Positions 24,201 through 37,410 of a DNA stretch of 64,000 nt are shown one piece after another. A program made the translations under genes and the position numbers. The DNA is from Epiperipatus broadwayi (lineage: Eukaryota > Onychophora > Udeonychophora > Euonychophora > Peripatidae). Position 1 is the first letter of the stretch. The number at the start of each line of letters is the position of its first letter. The notes under the pieces were generated by a model. That model was not told the DNA's origin. It did not search any database and saw only the letters and a program-made list of their open reading frames with translations. The stretch lies in NCBI GenBank assembly GCA_028023455.1, contig JAQFVV010012985.1, positions 188,001 through 252,000 on the forward strand, given 5' to 3'.

Positions 24201-27200
24201 TAATTAATTATTTTGGATTGTAAACAAACTAGTTTTTTTTTTGTTTTAACAACACACATTTTTTTCAAACAACAACTTGCCCAAATACAACACCGTGAAG
24301 AGCAGCAATGTGTGGGGAGGGGGAAGGATGGTCTAATTATTTTTGATTCTAAAAAAATACTTTTTTTTTTGCTTTTAAGAAACTTTTTTTTCTTTATTGT
24401 CCAATTTCTGGTATTATTTTTATATCAAAAAAAACTTGTATTAATGAATTATTTTTGATTGGAAACAAAGTAGTATTTTTGATAACAATTTGTCAAGGAC
24501 GGAGTTGAAAAGCACGATAGGGTCTCAGAGAGGGGAAATATGTCAGAGTATAGTGCTGGAATGTGCAAAGGTATCCCTGATGGTTTTTCTGATTGAGAAA
24601 AGATGCACTAGGCTAAGCAAACCAATCTTACAATTTCCAAAATGAGCTACAATCTCAGACATTTGATTTGTCTCACAAATGTTCTCATGCAAATGTGATT
24701 TTTCCTATGAGTTATATGAAATCATGCTTGGGCATACCCTTTTGAATTTGTTTTCACCTTCCAATCTATGTAGGGAACCATGGGACCAGGCTTATAATTA
24801 TTAGTATGTAATATTATGTGAGGTAGGGTGTAATATCATTACTTGGAATGAAGATTTTAAGAGTTAGAGCCAGTTGAATTCCAGACACCCTCACATGATG
24901 CAGTAATGATCTGTAAAGTGTGTATTAGCATAAATTGTCACAAATCACATAGCAGAGTGGGGTGTCATATTAGATGCCCTGCAATGACTAATCTGAACAG
25001 AACTGTTTGATTAGATCAAGTTGGGTTGCATAAATGGCATTTTTATGTGTTTGAGCACATAAATGCCATCACATGGCTTGTATGGGCTAAAAAGCTAGTA
25101 CCAATTTTTCTTTTAAACAATATCTACCTGCTAGTTACAGTTAAAATTACTTTAATATTTTATCTTTCATTTTCAAATATTTTCCATTTTACCAGCTTTG
25201 AATTTGAATGCCTTGGCAATTTTCCAAAATTGACCTCTTCTTTGAACTCAAAATTTCATATTAATAGTGGTCAATCTGCATTTTTTCTCTGTTAATTATA
25301 GCTTCAAAATCATCAACAAATTGTATGAAAGTATATTAAATTATTCAGCAGTTTAATTACTGTATAAATATAAATTTTTCAAATTTTCAACTTCTAAAAG
25401 TCATAAAAAAGATAACAAAAGTAAACGTAAACATGCGGGTATCTTTTTAGAAAACACAATCAAATGTTGTTCCTTATATTTATTTTTACTGTTAGCTAAT
25501 TGCAATTAATACCTTTAAAATCATATATGTATCCATACATACAATATAATGACTGAATTTCTTAAAAACTAAATTTAACAGATGTTTCATAAATTAAATG
25601 CTAGGCAATATTTTGTTTTTATTAAATTATTTACGTTTGAAATGGTTATTTATTCACAGTAGAAAGCTAATCAGTTTGCAACTGGACAAAACGGGAGGTC
25701 AGAAATAGACAGGTTTTTATCAAATTGCAAAAGCTGAATTAAGTAAAGGATAAGTGTTTACTAAGTTCATTTGCAGAAGACAGAAGTAGGAGGTAATCAA
25801 TGGCATGTGGGAGGGGGAAATCTGATTCTTATGAATAATGTAATTTCTGCTAGCTTAAGATAAGAAAGTGTTTTATTTTTTTTAACTCTTTTCTAGAGTG
25901 CGTGTGGTCAAATATTAGAGGATTAACTTAGAAAGAATTGATTAGCAGAACAAAATTGAAATTGGATTGCTTGTATTTAAAGAGTTAATCAATTGAGTAA
26001 TGGAAAGAAGTGAAACAAGCAATATAGGAATAATACATCTTTCAACTATTCCCACAACGTGGATTTGAATCTGGCCAAAATAAAACTTGAAGTTATTTTA
26101 ATTCTAATCAGACAATATTTCTTTTGTCATGTGTGTACCATAATAGACAACCAACTTTGCCATTTAACATTGATCAGTAACTGGGTATCTATATTTTGCT
26201 AGTTAGAATTAAAACAACGAATGAGCATCCTTAAATTTTTTACCCAAAAATGTGACATTCTGATAAATTATTTTTTCTTCTTCTTAGTCCTCAAGGGGGA
26301 GGGAGGATTGGCTGCAAGAAAGGGCTTATTCTGCACCGGACTATTTTTTAAAGCTTTTTCCTTTTAGATTTAAAATTATATAAAAAAAAACGTTTTAGTA
26401 ATAATAAAGATAAGATCAGTTTACTTCTTGATTAAAATGTAAAATGATTTAAATTACAAATATTAATTAGTGGCTTTTAACAAATGTTATTTCAAAACAT
26501 TGACTCTGTCATTTGTACATTTACATCATTACGCATGTTTTAGATTAATTAAATTATTTTTTTATTGTTGTTTGTAGAAACATTAACCTTAGTAAATAAA
26601 CTTGGTTAAAAATAAGCAATCGTGAAAATAATCAGAATTAAAGAGAATTTTTTTAAACTTTTTGCAAAAGTAATTTGTTCTATAAACAAATGATTGATTG
26701 TCTTATCAAAAACCTTCATTTTCTTGTTCACCTTTATAACATTCATAATAAAAATTTGATATAAAAATAAAATCTACAAACTTTGCAGTATTTATGTCAG
26801 AGACGTTCATTACATCAATCGCGGAATCGCCTAAAAAATTGTTTTGGATGCCGAAAATGTAGTCATATACTCTTTTTTAACCAATAAATTTTCACATGAT
26901 TGTGTTCTTGTAAAATTTAAGATACGATTCAAACTAAGGTACAGCCCCTACCAAATTTTAAAAACTAATTGCTTAGAATATCAAATCTGCTATGATTATG
27001 ACGTGAAGTTTGAGATCAGATTAAATCAAAGGGTTTTTTTTCAAATCTCAAACAGGCTGGAATTTTTTTTTAAAGTAGTTCATCCACAGCGATCTTGCAT
27101 AGGATATTTTCTAGTGGATGTGGTACCTATCTCTATTAATGGAAAAGTAAAGATGCAGAGTTAATTTGGGCATAATGCATTTCTTATTCGATGTCATTAT

Positions 27201-28170
27201 CCAACATACACCCAGGCATATTAGTATACCCTGAATTTGTGTTTGCTATTTACCTATAATAATCATAGATGGATACATATAATATTTCACTTTATGAATT
27301 TCAGCTTCTGGCCTATTAAAAATAATGAAAGTTAAAATATGTGTAGATATAAATGCATCTTTCAAGAATTTTTGACGATTAATTTTTCATTCTTGAATAA
27401 AATCATGTTTTTAAATTGAATAATTTATAGCTTTACAAGCTCTTGGCTTTGTGCACCATTTTTACTATAGTACCAGATTGTTCCAAGACCTTATTTTTTG
27501 AAAAAAAAAAAAATATTTGAAAGCAAAAAAAAAATAAAAATAATTACAAGTTGTTGCTTTTAGTTATTATTTACATGAGTTTTTATTTTCATGCTAATAT
27601 TACTCCAAATTATTATTAGAAATTATATAGAGCAAAACATAAGCCTGCATTATAGTATTCAATACAAATACTGAAGATTACATTACAGAGATCTGGTCAT
27701 CATTCATTCATAGAAACATTAATTTGACAAATGAACATAAAACAAATAATAGATGTTTCGAAAATATTATTATACCATTTTATTGTAATTTATTTGACTG
27801 TGCACATTGATAGTCTTTATATAAGACAGATTTAATTTCTATTATATCATAACCAATGCTCTAATTACTATATATATATAAAAAAATAATAGAATAGATA
27901 TTATTATCTTACTTTAAATGCTTTACTTTTAAATAAAGCTATTTTGCTTTATAATAGTAATTGTTCAAGTGATGTTGGATCATTTGTGATAAATTAATTT
28001 CTTGAAAATTGTATGCCAAACCAGCTTTCTGATGAGTGATCAAAAACTAGTTTAACCTGCATAGCATCAAACAATTTAGACTATAATTTTGAGTAATTAC
28101 TTATTTCATAATCACCATGATCCAAAAATCCAATTGAACAATTATTATGTAATAGCAATCCAATTTATAA
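21300..28170. other. long gene-free AT-rich interval
   Basis: I find no gene, tRNA or clear transposon coding fragment. There is a loose direct repeat around 24130-24250 and 24355-24478 (both ending in a ggattgtaaacaaa/gattggaaacaaa stretch). A small bounded segment lies in TA repeats at 22445-22493. The 106-codon frame at 26844-27164 has no recognisable domain. Short GC-richer patches near 24500-25000 look like old repeats but I cannot name them. Confidence 0.45.
22445..22493. repeat. 49-bp TG...CA segment in a TA run
   Basis: A segment beginning TGTACC and ending GGTCACA sits between TATAT and a long (AT)n run. Its ends are near-inverted (TGTACC against TGTGACC) and copy the start and target style of the LTR elements at 47-51 kb. 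It might be a deleted LTR remnant or chance. Confidence 0.3.
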
Positions 28171-28467
28171 ATTGATATAGATCAAAAACACAATATATGG
28201 GTAAGAGAACAAATAGGTGTTATTGACCTCATTGGAAAAATTAAAAGACTGAAGGGGAGTTGGTCTGGACATATTGCTAGAAGAGCTGAAAATAAATGGA
28301 TAATTGAAATTTTAAACTGGATTCCAAGAGATTGTAAAAGACCCAGAATGAGATCACATGTAAGATGGATGGATGAAATAAGAAAGTGTACAGGGGCGAT
28401 GTGGAGAAGAGAAGCTAAAGATCAGAGAAGATGGATTGAACTTGGAGAGACCTTCATCCTGCAGTGA
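28171..28467 (+). pseudogene. RTE-type LINE, C-terminal end of ORF2
   Basis: An open segment from just after a stop (28168) to the stop at 28465-28467. It shows the C-terminal signature of RTE-like retrotransposon proteins: GVIDLI, KRLKGSWSGHIARR, W...ILNWIPRDCKRP, VRWMDEIRKCTGAMWRREAKD, RRW. The family pattern is W-x-G-H-I/V-A-R-R ... R-W-x-D-D ... W ... A-x-D-R ... W. After the stop, a short tail of TGATGTTGATGATGAT follows, as usual for RTE 3' ends. The reverse transcriptase is absent upstream, so this is a 5'-truncated copy. The ~95 codons are uninterrupted, making it one of the younger relics here. Confidence 0.9.
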
Positions 28468-31400
28468 ATTGATAATGGTTGATGTTGATGATGATAGTGA
28501 AGCATATTATTCAAATTAGAAATGAGTAATTTTAATCAAGCTTGGTAGATATAATTCTTGAACAGTGCATTTATGTCTGTATTTATTTAACTTATAAATA
28601 ATTTTCTAGGAACATAATTTCTAAATCTAAACACTATATGTATATTTTATTACTCTATGTAGTTATTCAAGTACACTCAGATATACACCTAGGTCTCATT
28701 TTATGCAGATTTTTTAAATGCGATTCATGTTATTTTCTTAATATCTCTTTATGTGGGGTTTTTTATGTGATAAAGAAGTTGATATTTTACTATATTTATT
28801 AGATAGCAAGAAATTTAAATTATTAATAACTTATTTTGACTTGAAATACTTTTAAAAAAAAATAACATTATATTAGCAGTTAACATGAATATGGCCTGAA
28901 GCTATTTAGAATCTTAGCTTCTACATAAATAACCTACTTATACTTACGAGTAAATAATAATAATAGATTAATACTTACAAGTATAAAAATATCGCAATAA
29001 ATATTCAAAAATTTTAAACTTTTAAAACATATTTTGTTAGACATAACAGAAATAAATATTCTTTTAAATTTTTAAAAATAATCAGAAATAATGAAGATTT
29101 TGTAAATTGAAAATAATCTTTCTAATGATAATGTATAATCTTTTTGTTTTGATTGCGATCTCATTTTTTTAATATAGAAACAAAATGTGAACATTTAAAA
29201 TTTATTTCAGTAGTAAACAAAAATATCTATCAAATAAATACAAATTTATTATTTTCTGATAAGTAATAATCATTTAATCATAGATTTTATATTGATGTGT
29301 GAGATAAAGAAAAACATCAAAAAATGATCAAATCTGAGTTTTCTGCAATGTACAATCTTCTAAATTCCAATGAGAATTAAATAATTACATGTCTGGATAT
29401 TGTGAGCTTTATAACAATTAGTAAAAACATCAACTCAAAGTTTAATTACCAATTACATTGTCAACAAAAAACCATTAACACAGCAGAAGACTGTAGGTGA
29501 TGCTAGTTGTATTTTCTCCAGTGATGAATCTGATTTCTTATCACTTCACAAATGAACCACATATTGTCAAATAGTGATAATGATTAAAATATGTATGAAA
29601 AAATGAAAAATTAAATACTGTAGTTAATAAAAAAAGAAAAAAAAATGTTTGTATCAATTTTTTTCAAATATTTGAAATTTTTTATTAGTGATACTTTATT
29701 TCCTTATTCTTTTTATACAAATTTTAAAGTAATTTTTCTTTATTGTTTGCTTTTATGTGATTTCTGAAAATTACTGAACATATCCCCTATTTTTCAAGGT
29801 AAGTTAAGTATATTTTTGTGCAATTTTTTTAATGCAATAAATTTTTATTTTAATTGATTAGAATTATTTTTTTTATTTCTCTCTCTTCAATACAGTAAGC
29901 AATGTTTATCAAATCAGTGTAATTAACTGATTACATTGGTTTCCTTTTTTGGTATAGAAATAAAAACATTAATTAAAAACTAACTTCAAAATTATGATAG
30001 TATTAAAATTTTATTAAAAGTGAAAACAAGCTCAAGAGATTTTTTTGTTTGTGATTTAAAAAGTGAAAGAAATAACTGAACAATTTTGTTTTGAAAAATA
30101 AACATATTTTATCAGTGTTTAATTTTGTCATGTAGGATACAGGATTGTGATTAGTTGAAGACAAAATTGTTCTAAAACTGAAGATGTTGGTAATCAGTAG
30201 ACATAGATGTCTTATAAGAAAAAGTCATTCCTGATTGAGCTGCTAAAGAAAAAAGAACTCTTAACCAAGTTGTTGCAGAGAATAGCCGAAGTTTTGCCCA
30301 TGCTGTTAACACACTATAAGTTTAAGTTATAATTTATTTCTAAATATGAAGACTATCATGCACTATGTTTAGCTAAAGCTAAACAATATCATCTTTCACA
30401 TAACCTGCTTTACTGAAATGAAATGTAAAGGTGAAGAAAAATGCTCCTGAAGTAATTTGCAACAAAACTTTGTCTTCTCTCAAGTGCATGAATGTTTATG
30501 TGCTAGCCTGACCTGAAAATTTTATTGAAAAAATGGATAAATTATTGCTATTTGTTAATATAAAAATACAGAACACCAAAAGCAACAAATTAACCATGTA
30601 CATTGTAAAGAATCCTTCAAGAAGAAAACTTATCTAAAAAATGGAAAATTCTAATTGCAAAGAAAGTCTACAAAAAAATTTAAACCCATGTTTAAAGGTA
30701 TTATCTTATATGTTCACATAATATTTTTATTTATAGTTTTTAAAAAATATTTTTTATAAAAATAATAATTGGTAATTTTGAATAATTTTTATTCATTTTA
30801 TATTTTTTTATAAACCATGTTTCTTTTTTAATTCATTTGATTTTTCCTTTCAAAATTATAAAAAAGGGTTTTTTTAACAATTTAATTTTTATTAAATTAT
30901 ATTTAACACTTTCTTTTTAAACATTTTTTGTATGATTTTTTTTATCCAAAACTTAAAAAATGGTTCTGATTATGAAAATGTTGCCCCCCTTCTCTTTGTG
31001 TTATTTAACAGGAAATAACTTAATGAATTAAAATTTAATTAATTTAATGAATAAAAATCAGCAGGGTAATTATATTTTTTATAAAATTATATATATTTTG
31101 GATAAAATTTACAAGTTTAGTTTTTTTAAATAATTATCTAAAAATATTTTAATATTAATGTCTTTATTCTTCCAACTATTTGTTCCATGAATTGGCAGTG
31201 TTTGTGATTTGATTTTAATACAGCTTAGAGTCTGGTGGTTGTTTTCAAATTATCCCAGTAAAGATATTTTAAAATAAATTAGAATAACCTGTTATATTTA
31301 TTTATCTTTTATTCTCACTAATAATCCAGAGTTATTGTTTTTGGAGATAGATTAGAGCATAATGGTTAGTTATATGGATTTAGAAGTTATATTGGTGTTT

Positions 31401-31720
31401 GGACATTCAGATAATAAACCTGAATGATGCGAAGGTATAAACTTTAATGACTATGCACTATATTTTTACATTTTCTTTTTTTAATTAGAAATTTAATTTA
31501 TAGTTGACCAGAATATTAATAGTATTCTATGACAGATTATTTATGATAAACAGCATGTCTCTGTATCTTAGCACTATAATGAGTGATGTATTGGAATTTA
31601 AATGTATGTATCCAAAGTTTTGTGTTGTATCTCTAAGTTTGGTAGTGATTAGACAATTAGTTTATTTGTAGTGGACCCCTTTCTAATTGATTCACAATGT
31701 TGTCTGTTGATCTTTGATGA
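28468..31720. other. gene-free AT-rich interval
   Basis: Starts with the trinucleotide tail of the RTE copy (to about 28500). A less AT-rich stretch at 30120-30680 contains partially open frames (for example gagctgctaaagaaaaaag near 30238) that could be an old transposase, but I see no diagnostic motif. Nothing else is supported. Confidence 0.45.
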
Positions 31721-31966
31721 TTATTGATTGATTTTTGATAACTTATTGATTTGTTTAATTCTCTATAACATCAGTGTTATTTATTATTATAAGGATAGTT
31801 GTTATAACTGTTTACATTATGATTCTGTGAGTTGATGTCATGCTGATTCCTTTCACAGAATAATGATATAAGCAGTTATAACAACTATCTTTATAATAAT
31901 AAATAATGCTGGTGTTATAGAGGAATAAACAAATCAATATGTTATCAAAAAAAATCAATAAATATT
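31721..31966. mobile_element. fold-back (long inverted repeat) element
   Basis: The left arm, about 31733-31822, contains ttgataacttattgatttgt and ggatagttgttataactg. The right arm, about 31872-31963, is its reverse complement (cagttataacaactatcttt ... caaatcaatatgttatcaaa) with few mismatches. The ~50-bp loop between has no coding content. Such long-armed palindromes are typical of fold-back or MITE-type elements. It lies 26 bp from the GATA array. Confidence 0.82.
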
Positions 31967-31991
31967 ACTCCTAATTCTGTACTGTTACAAT

Positions 31992-33521
<1,530 letters not shown>

Positions 33522-33599
<78 letters not shown>

Positions 33600-33619
33600 C
33601 ATCATCATCATCATCATTA
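33522..33619. repeat. (TTA)n-(TCA)n array forming a LINE 3' tail
   Basis: About 25 TTA units followed by six TCA units, ending at the minus-strand LINE 3' end (33620). On the minus strand this reads ...AATAAAGCCTTTATTG then ATG and AAT units, so the array looks like the expanded trinucleotide tail of the LINE copy. Confidence 0.88.
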
Positions 33620-34600
33620 TGTTTCAATAAAGGCTTTATTGATCTCAATGGTTTACAAAAGTTTACATCTAGAAAATTTCAAATTTTACATACAATGAGT
33701 AATATAAGGGTAAACATATATATAAAGGAAATTTAATGGTTACACTTTGTGGTTAATGGACTATAACAATATGAAGGATAAAAAAACACAAAAATAATTA
33801 GAGTTCTAAAGTTTGATGAGCTTAGTTTTGTGGGCATGTCTTTTTGAATGTTAGTTGTATGATAGTTTTTTTGCAGCATTCACACCATTGATGGTTGCCT
33901 TAACAATGACCATGTTGCTGAATATAAGTGGGGGTTGGTTATTATTCTATCTTTGTATTTAATGTGTAACAGTTTGTTGCTAAATGTAGCTGAGTGTCGT
34001 CTGGTATTATTGCCAATTAAGAAAGTACATCTGGTGCACCAGTACGCATATAGTACAAATGTGGCTGCCCTAATGCTAGGTATTGATCTTCCCTGAAAAG
34101 CAACCATTATGTGATTAATGATTGTATCTGGTTTTCTGTATGTGTTACACAACATCTGTCATGTTTGGTTAAGTGCTATACATTGATAAATAATGTGGTC
34201 CAGCATCTCTTCTGCTCGATGGCAAAGTCCACATAAAGGATCAATAGATCTGTACATTCTTTTATGATAAAGAAAGTGGGTTGTTGGCAAGGCAGTGAGA
34301 TTCATTTTAATGATAAAATCAAAGTATTTGGGTTCTAGAGCCCATTTTTTATATTCCTTGAGTAGTCTCTTGTTGTTAATTTTTAGCACAGGTTGTATAG
34401 CATTACTATCTATTTCTCTGTTCATTAAACCATAAATATCCCAGTATGAATACTTATGCAAATACTGTTCTGGAATCCTGTCTGTAGTTTTGCATTGGTA
34501 TATAATGTTAGTGGAAAAAAAAACCTTTTGGAGGTGGTCTATCTGTTGGAGTAACTTCTAGCAAGTGGTTAATTTTTGGATATTTGGCAAGGATTGTAAT
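33600..34600 (-). pseudogene. LINE ORF2 C-terminus and 3' UTR, minus strand
   Basis: The third copy of the LINE family. On the minus strand, frames run from about 34600 (LAKYPKINHLLEV stretch), shift near 34490 into the frame 34461-34159, then shift again into 34155-33880. The middle frame has the C-terminal Cys-His knuckle CGLC-x8-H-x4-C at residues 77-94, a putative nucleic-acid-binding motif common at the end of LINE ORF2 proteins. The 3' UTR follows, with an AATAAAG signal about 30 bp before the ATG/AAT trinucleotide tail. The reverse transcriptase is absent: a 5'-truncated, frameshifted copy. Exact LINE clade not assigned. Confidence 0.8.
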
Positions 34601-34631
34601 TATTGAGTTCCTTAACTTTTGTAGATGAAAA

Positions 34632-34638
34632 ATATTAT

Positions 34639-34674
<36 letters not shown>

Positions 34675-34724
34675 AGCTACTACTACTGCTACTACTACTG
34701 CTACTTCTACTGCTACTGCTACTG

Positions 34725-34814
<90 letters not shown>

Positions 34815-34839
34815 TTATTATTATTATTATTATTATTAC
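34632..34839. repeat. (TAC)n-(TTA)n array
   Basis: TAC units interrupted by TGC, AGC and TTC variants near 34672-34725, then ~30 perfect TAC units, then ATT/TTA units to 34839. It lies ~30 bp from the 5' truncation of the LINE relic. Frames in it are repeat translations. Confidence 0.96.
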
Positions 34840-36250
34840 CACAATAAAATTATTAACATACATTTAATTTTATTCACATATATATATCATTAAAAACCAG
34901 TCATCACTTAGACATTCCCAATATCAATAACAATCGATAATTTCAAACTTTATAATAATATGAAGTTGTTGTTTTTATTAATATTGAAATTGTTTAAGGG
35001 TTGAGTGATTTTTAATGATTACTTACAAACCCATTTAAAAGGCTTGAGCATTATTAAATTTATTATTTAGGTAATATATATATATTGAGACAAAATAGTT
35101 TAATGGGATACAGTGTAGTATCTGTACACATGTAAATTTACAGCTTAAAAGGAAAAGCAGAAATGAACACAGTCAAAATTTAATGTATATATTTGTTTAT
35201 AATACATAAGCTCGAATGACTAAGGTATTTATTAAATAAAATCTGTTGATAATTTTAAAATACTGTAAAAGATTTAAAATTAAATTTTAAAAAAGGAAAT
35301 TATTTAAAATAAGTATTTTTTTTTAAAATTTGTTTCTGATTTTGAAGAAAATGTAAAAATGTTAATGTAACAAAAAAAGAAAAATATTTTTCTTTATAAT
35401 GTACATTGATTATAATTGATCTTATAATCTGTTTTCATTTAGAGGATTAATTAATGTAAAAAATATGACAATAATAATTTAAGATTTTATCTTTTTTTTT
35501 ATTATTCAAAATGAAGGTAATATATTGTAATAATATTATGTTTAAATTCATTTGCTCTTTCTATAAATAATAGGTTCATATTAATTCTAGATATATTAAA
35601 AAGAATAGAGAAAAGTCAGCTTAATGCTACTTTCATATTTGTTAACTTTGAACTGCCAGCGAAGTAAAAGACACCTGTTCTGTGGGGTTTGGAAATTCTA
35701 GATGTGTACATTAAATCACTGCCTGGCTGCAGTCCATCAAATTATACAACTTAATGGAGTTGAAACAATGGCTATCTTATATATGCACTATCTGGGCATG
35801 GCAATAAGAAGCAGTTCTACTATTTGCAGAACTACATGCTAAAAAAAAATTATATTTTAATTATTTCTGGGGGGGGGGGTAGTGGACGTTATTACATTCA
35901 TGTTGAGGGGCATTTTGACAGAGTTCTACAATGCAAGAATTTAATAAAAATGTTCAAATAAGTTATATATTCTATTTATTATAATTACAATTTGTTATTT
36001 TATAGCATCCAAATATTTTTCATTGTATAATAACTAAATCATATAACTTTTTTATTGTGATGTGGGTATAGATCTTTATAATAATATCAGTATTCTATGA
36101 TATCAATAATTTAACAAAATGACCACCATTTAAAAAAAATAATGGACATTATTTTTTAAAAAAATTTAAATTGTTTTTTAAAACAGCAACTGATTGATAC
36201 AAATTAATAATGACACCTATAGTGAATTCTTATATAAAGCTCCTCATATG
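34840..36250. other. gene-free interval
   Basis: No gene recognised. A GC-richer patch at 35645-35830 (agcgaagtaaaagacacctg ... cactgcctggctgcagtcca) stands out from the AT-rich background and may be an old repeat I cannot name. A run of ten G at 35869-35878 follows it. Confidence 0.45.
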
Positions 36251-36269
36251 TGGTGTTCTCGGTATATAA

Positions 36270-36690
36270 ATTTAATGGTAAAAACTTATTCTTCCAGTTC
36301 TTATATGTAGATCTGAAACATGCAGTTCTAACAGAAAAACAATACAGAGACATCAAACCACATAGAGATGTGTAGAAAAATATATTCTGGATGTATCAAG
36401 GAGTGATGGAAAGTGAAATTTCTGAGCAAGAAAACAAATAGATATTATTGAAATCACTGAAAGGATTAAGGGATAGAAATAGAGTTGCCAATAAACATAT
36501 ATCTTAGAAGAGTTGATAATAGATAAACAATGTTTTATAATGGATCCCAAACATTAATAAAGAATATACAAAGAGATCACATATCAGATAAATAGACAAA
36601 ATAAAAATGTTTGCTGAAGTGATGTAGGGTAAAAAGTTATGAACTAGAGAAACTGGATTTATCTTGGAAAAATCTTTATTTTATATAACT
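36270..36690 (+). pseudogene. decayed RTE-type LINE 3' region
   Basis: The frame PVLICRSETCSSN at about 36296-36335 corresponds to the RTE P-V-L-x-Y-G-S/A-E-T-W motif. Downstream, gatattattgaaatcactga (36440), cttagaagagttgataatag (36503), agagatcacatatcagataa (36571) and aaaaatgtttgctgaagtgatgt follow the order of the better copy at 28201-28467. Many stops and frame breaks; an old copy of the same family. Confidence 0.72.
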
Positions 36691-36879
36691 CAATATATTT
36701 TATTCCTTTCCTTATTTGTTTTATTTCAATAAATAGAAAAGGTCCACTATGCACAAAGAATTAAACAATTTAATTATTTTACAGCTTAGCACTGCTTTTA
36801 GTTTATCCCCCAGTATAAACTTGTCTCATTGGATTTAGTGAATTTATACATCTCAAGACAATAACCCAAACCATCAATG

Positions 36880-37375
36880 TTCACAGTACTATTGACACTC
36901 ATTGACATACTCCCACCTCACACAAATTAGCTCTCTTAAGTGTTTCCTCCACAAAAACTAAAAGCTGTGCAAGTTTGAGGCAGACAGGAAAGATAATATC
37001 AAAACCTACATTAAAGATTTAATTAGGGTAGGATATGATCATAATTGTTTAACAGAAGCCCTTAAAAAATTATATTTCACAACAAATACCAGGTCTCTGA
37101 CCACAACAAAATTAATGTGTGAATTAGTCTTCCTTTTATACTGGGTGCATCACATACAATTTTCTCAAGTTAATTCAACAATAGGTTCAAGACCTCTCCT
37201 AACCTCAATCAATTATTAAATAAACTAAAGACAAATTACCTTCAGACCAGGCTCTCCAAATAATCTACAGAATTTAGCTGCAATGAACCTACTTGCACTG
37301 CAATTTACTATGATGAGTCTTATGCTAACAGCACTCCTAGATTAGTGCAACACAAGTGTGTGTGTATATATAGCA
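36880..37375 (-). repeat. dispersed repeat, inverted partner of 59852-60345
   Basis: The reverse complement of this stretch matches 59852-60345 block by block: cacttgtgttgcactaatct, tagtaaattgcagtgcaagt, ggttcattgcagctaa, attatttggagagcctggtc, and later gtctgcctcaaac and ggaaacacttaagagagcta with aatttgtgtga. No coding content recognised. A ttacagcttagcactgcttt stretch just to the left (36781) also occurs at 59436 and 59526. Confidence 0.82.
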
Positions 37376-37410
37376 GTGCAACACAAGTGTATATATATAT
37401 ATATATATAT

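Noticed and set aside
26844-27164. 106-codon plus-strand frame as a host exon
   Set aside because: No recognisable motif, no convincing splice context, no neighbour exons; kept as unexplained only.
30120-30680. Possible transposase remnant
   Set aside because: Partially open frames but no diagnostic residues or order of motifs.
34603-34893. Tyr, Thr and Val homopolymer frames on both strands
   Set aside because: Readings of the TAC/TTA array in different frames.
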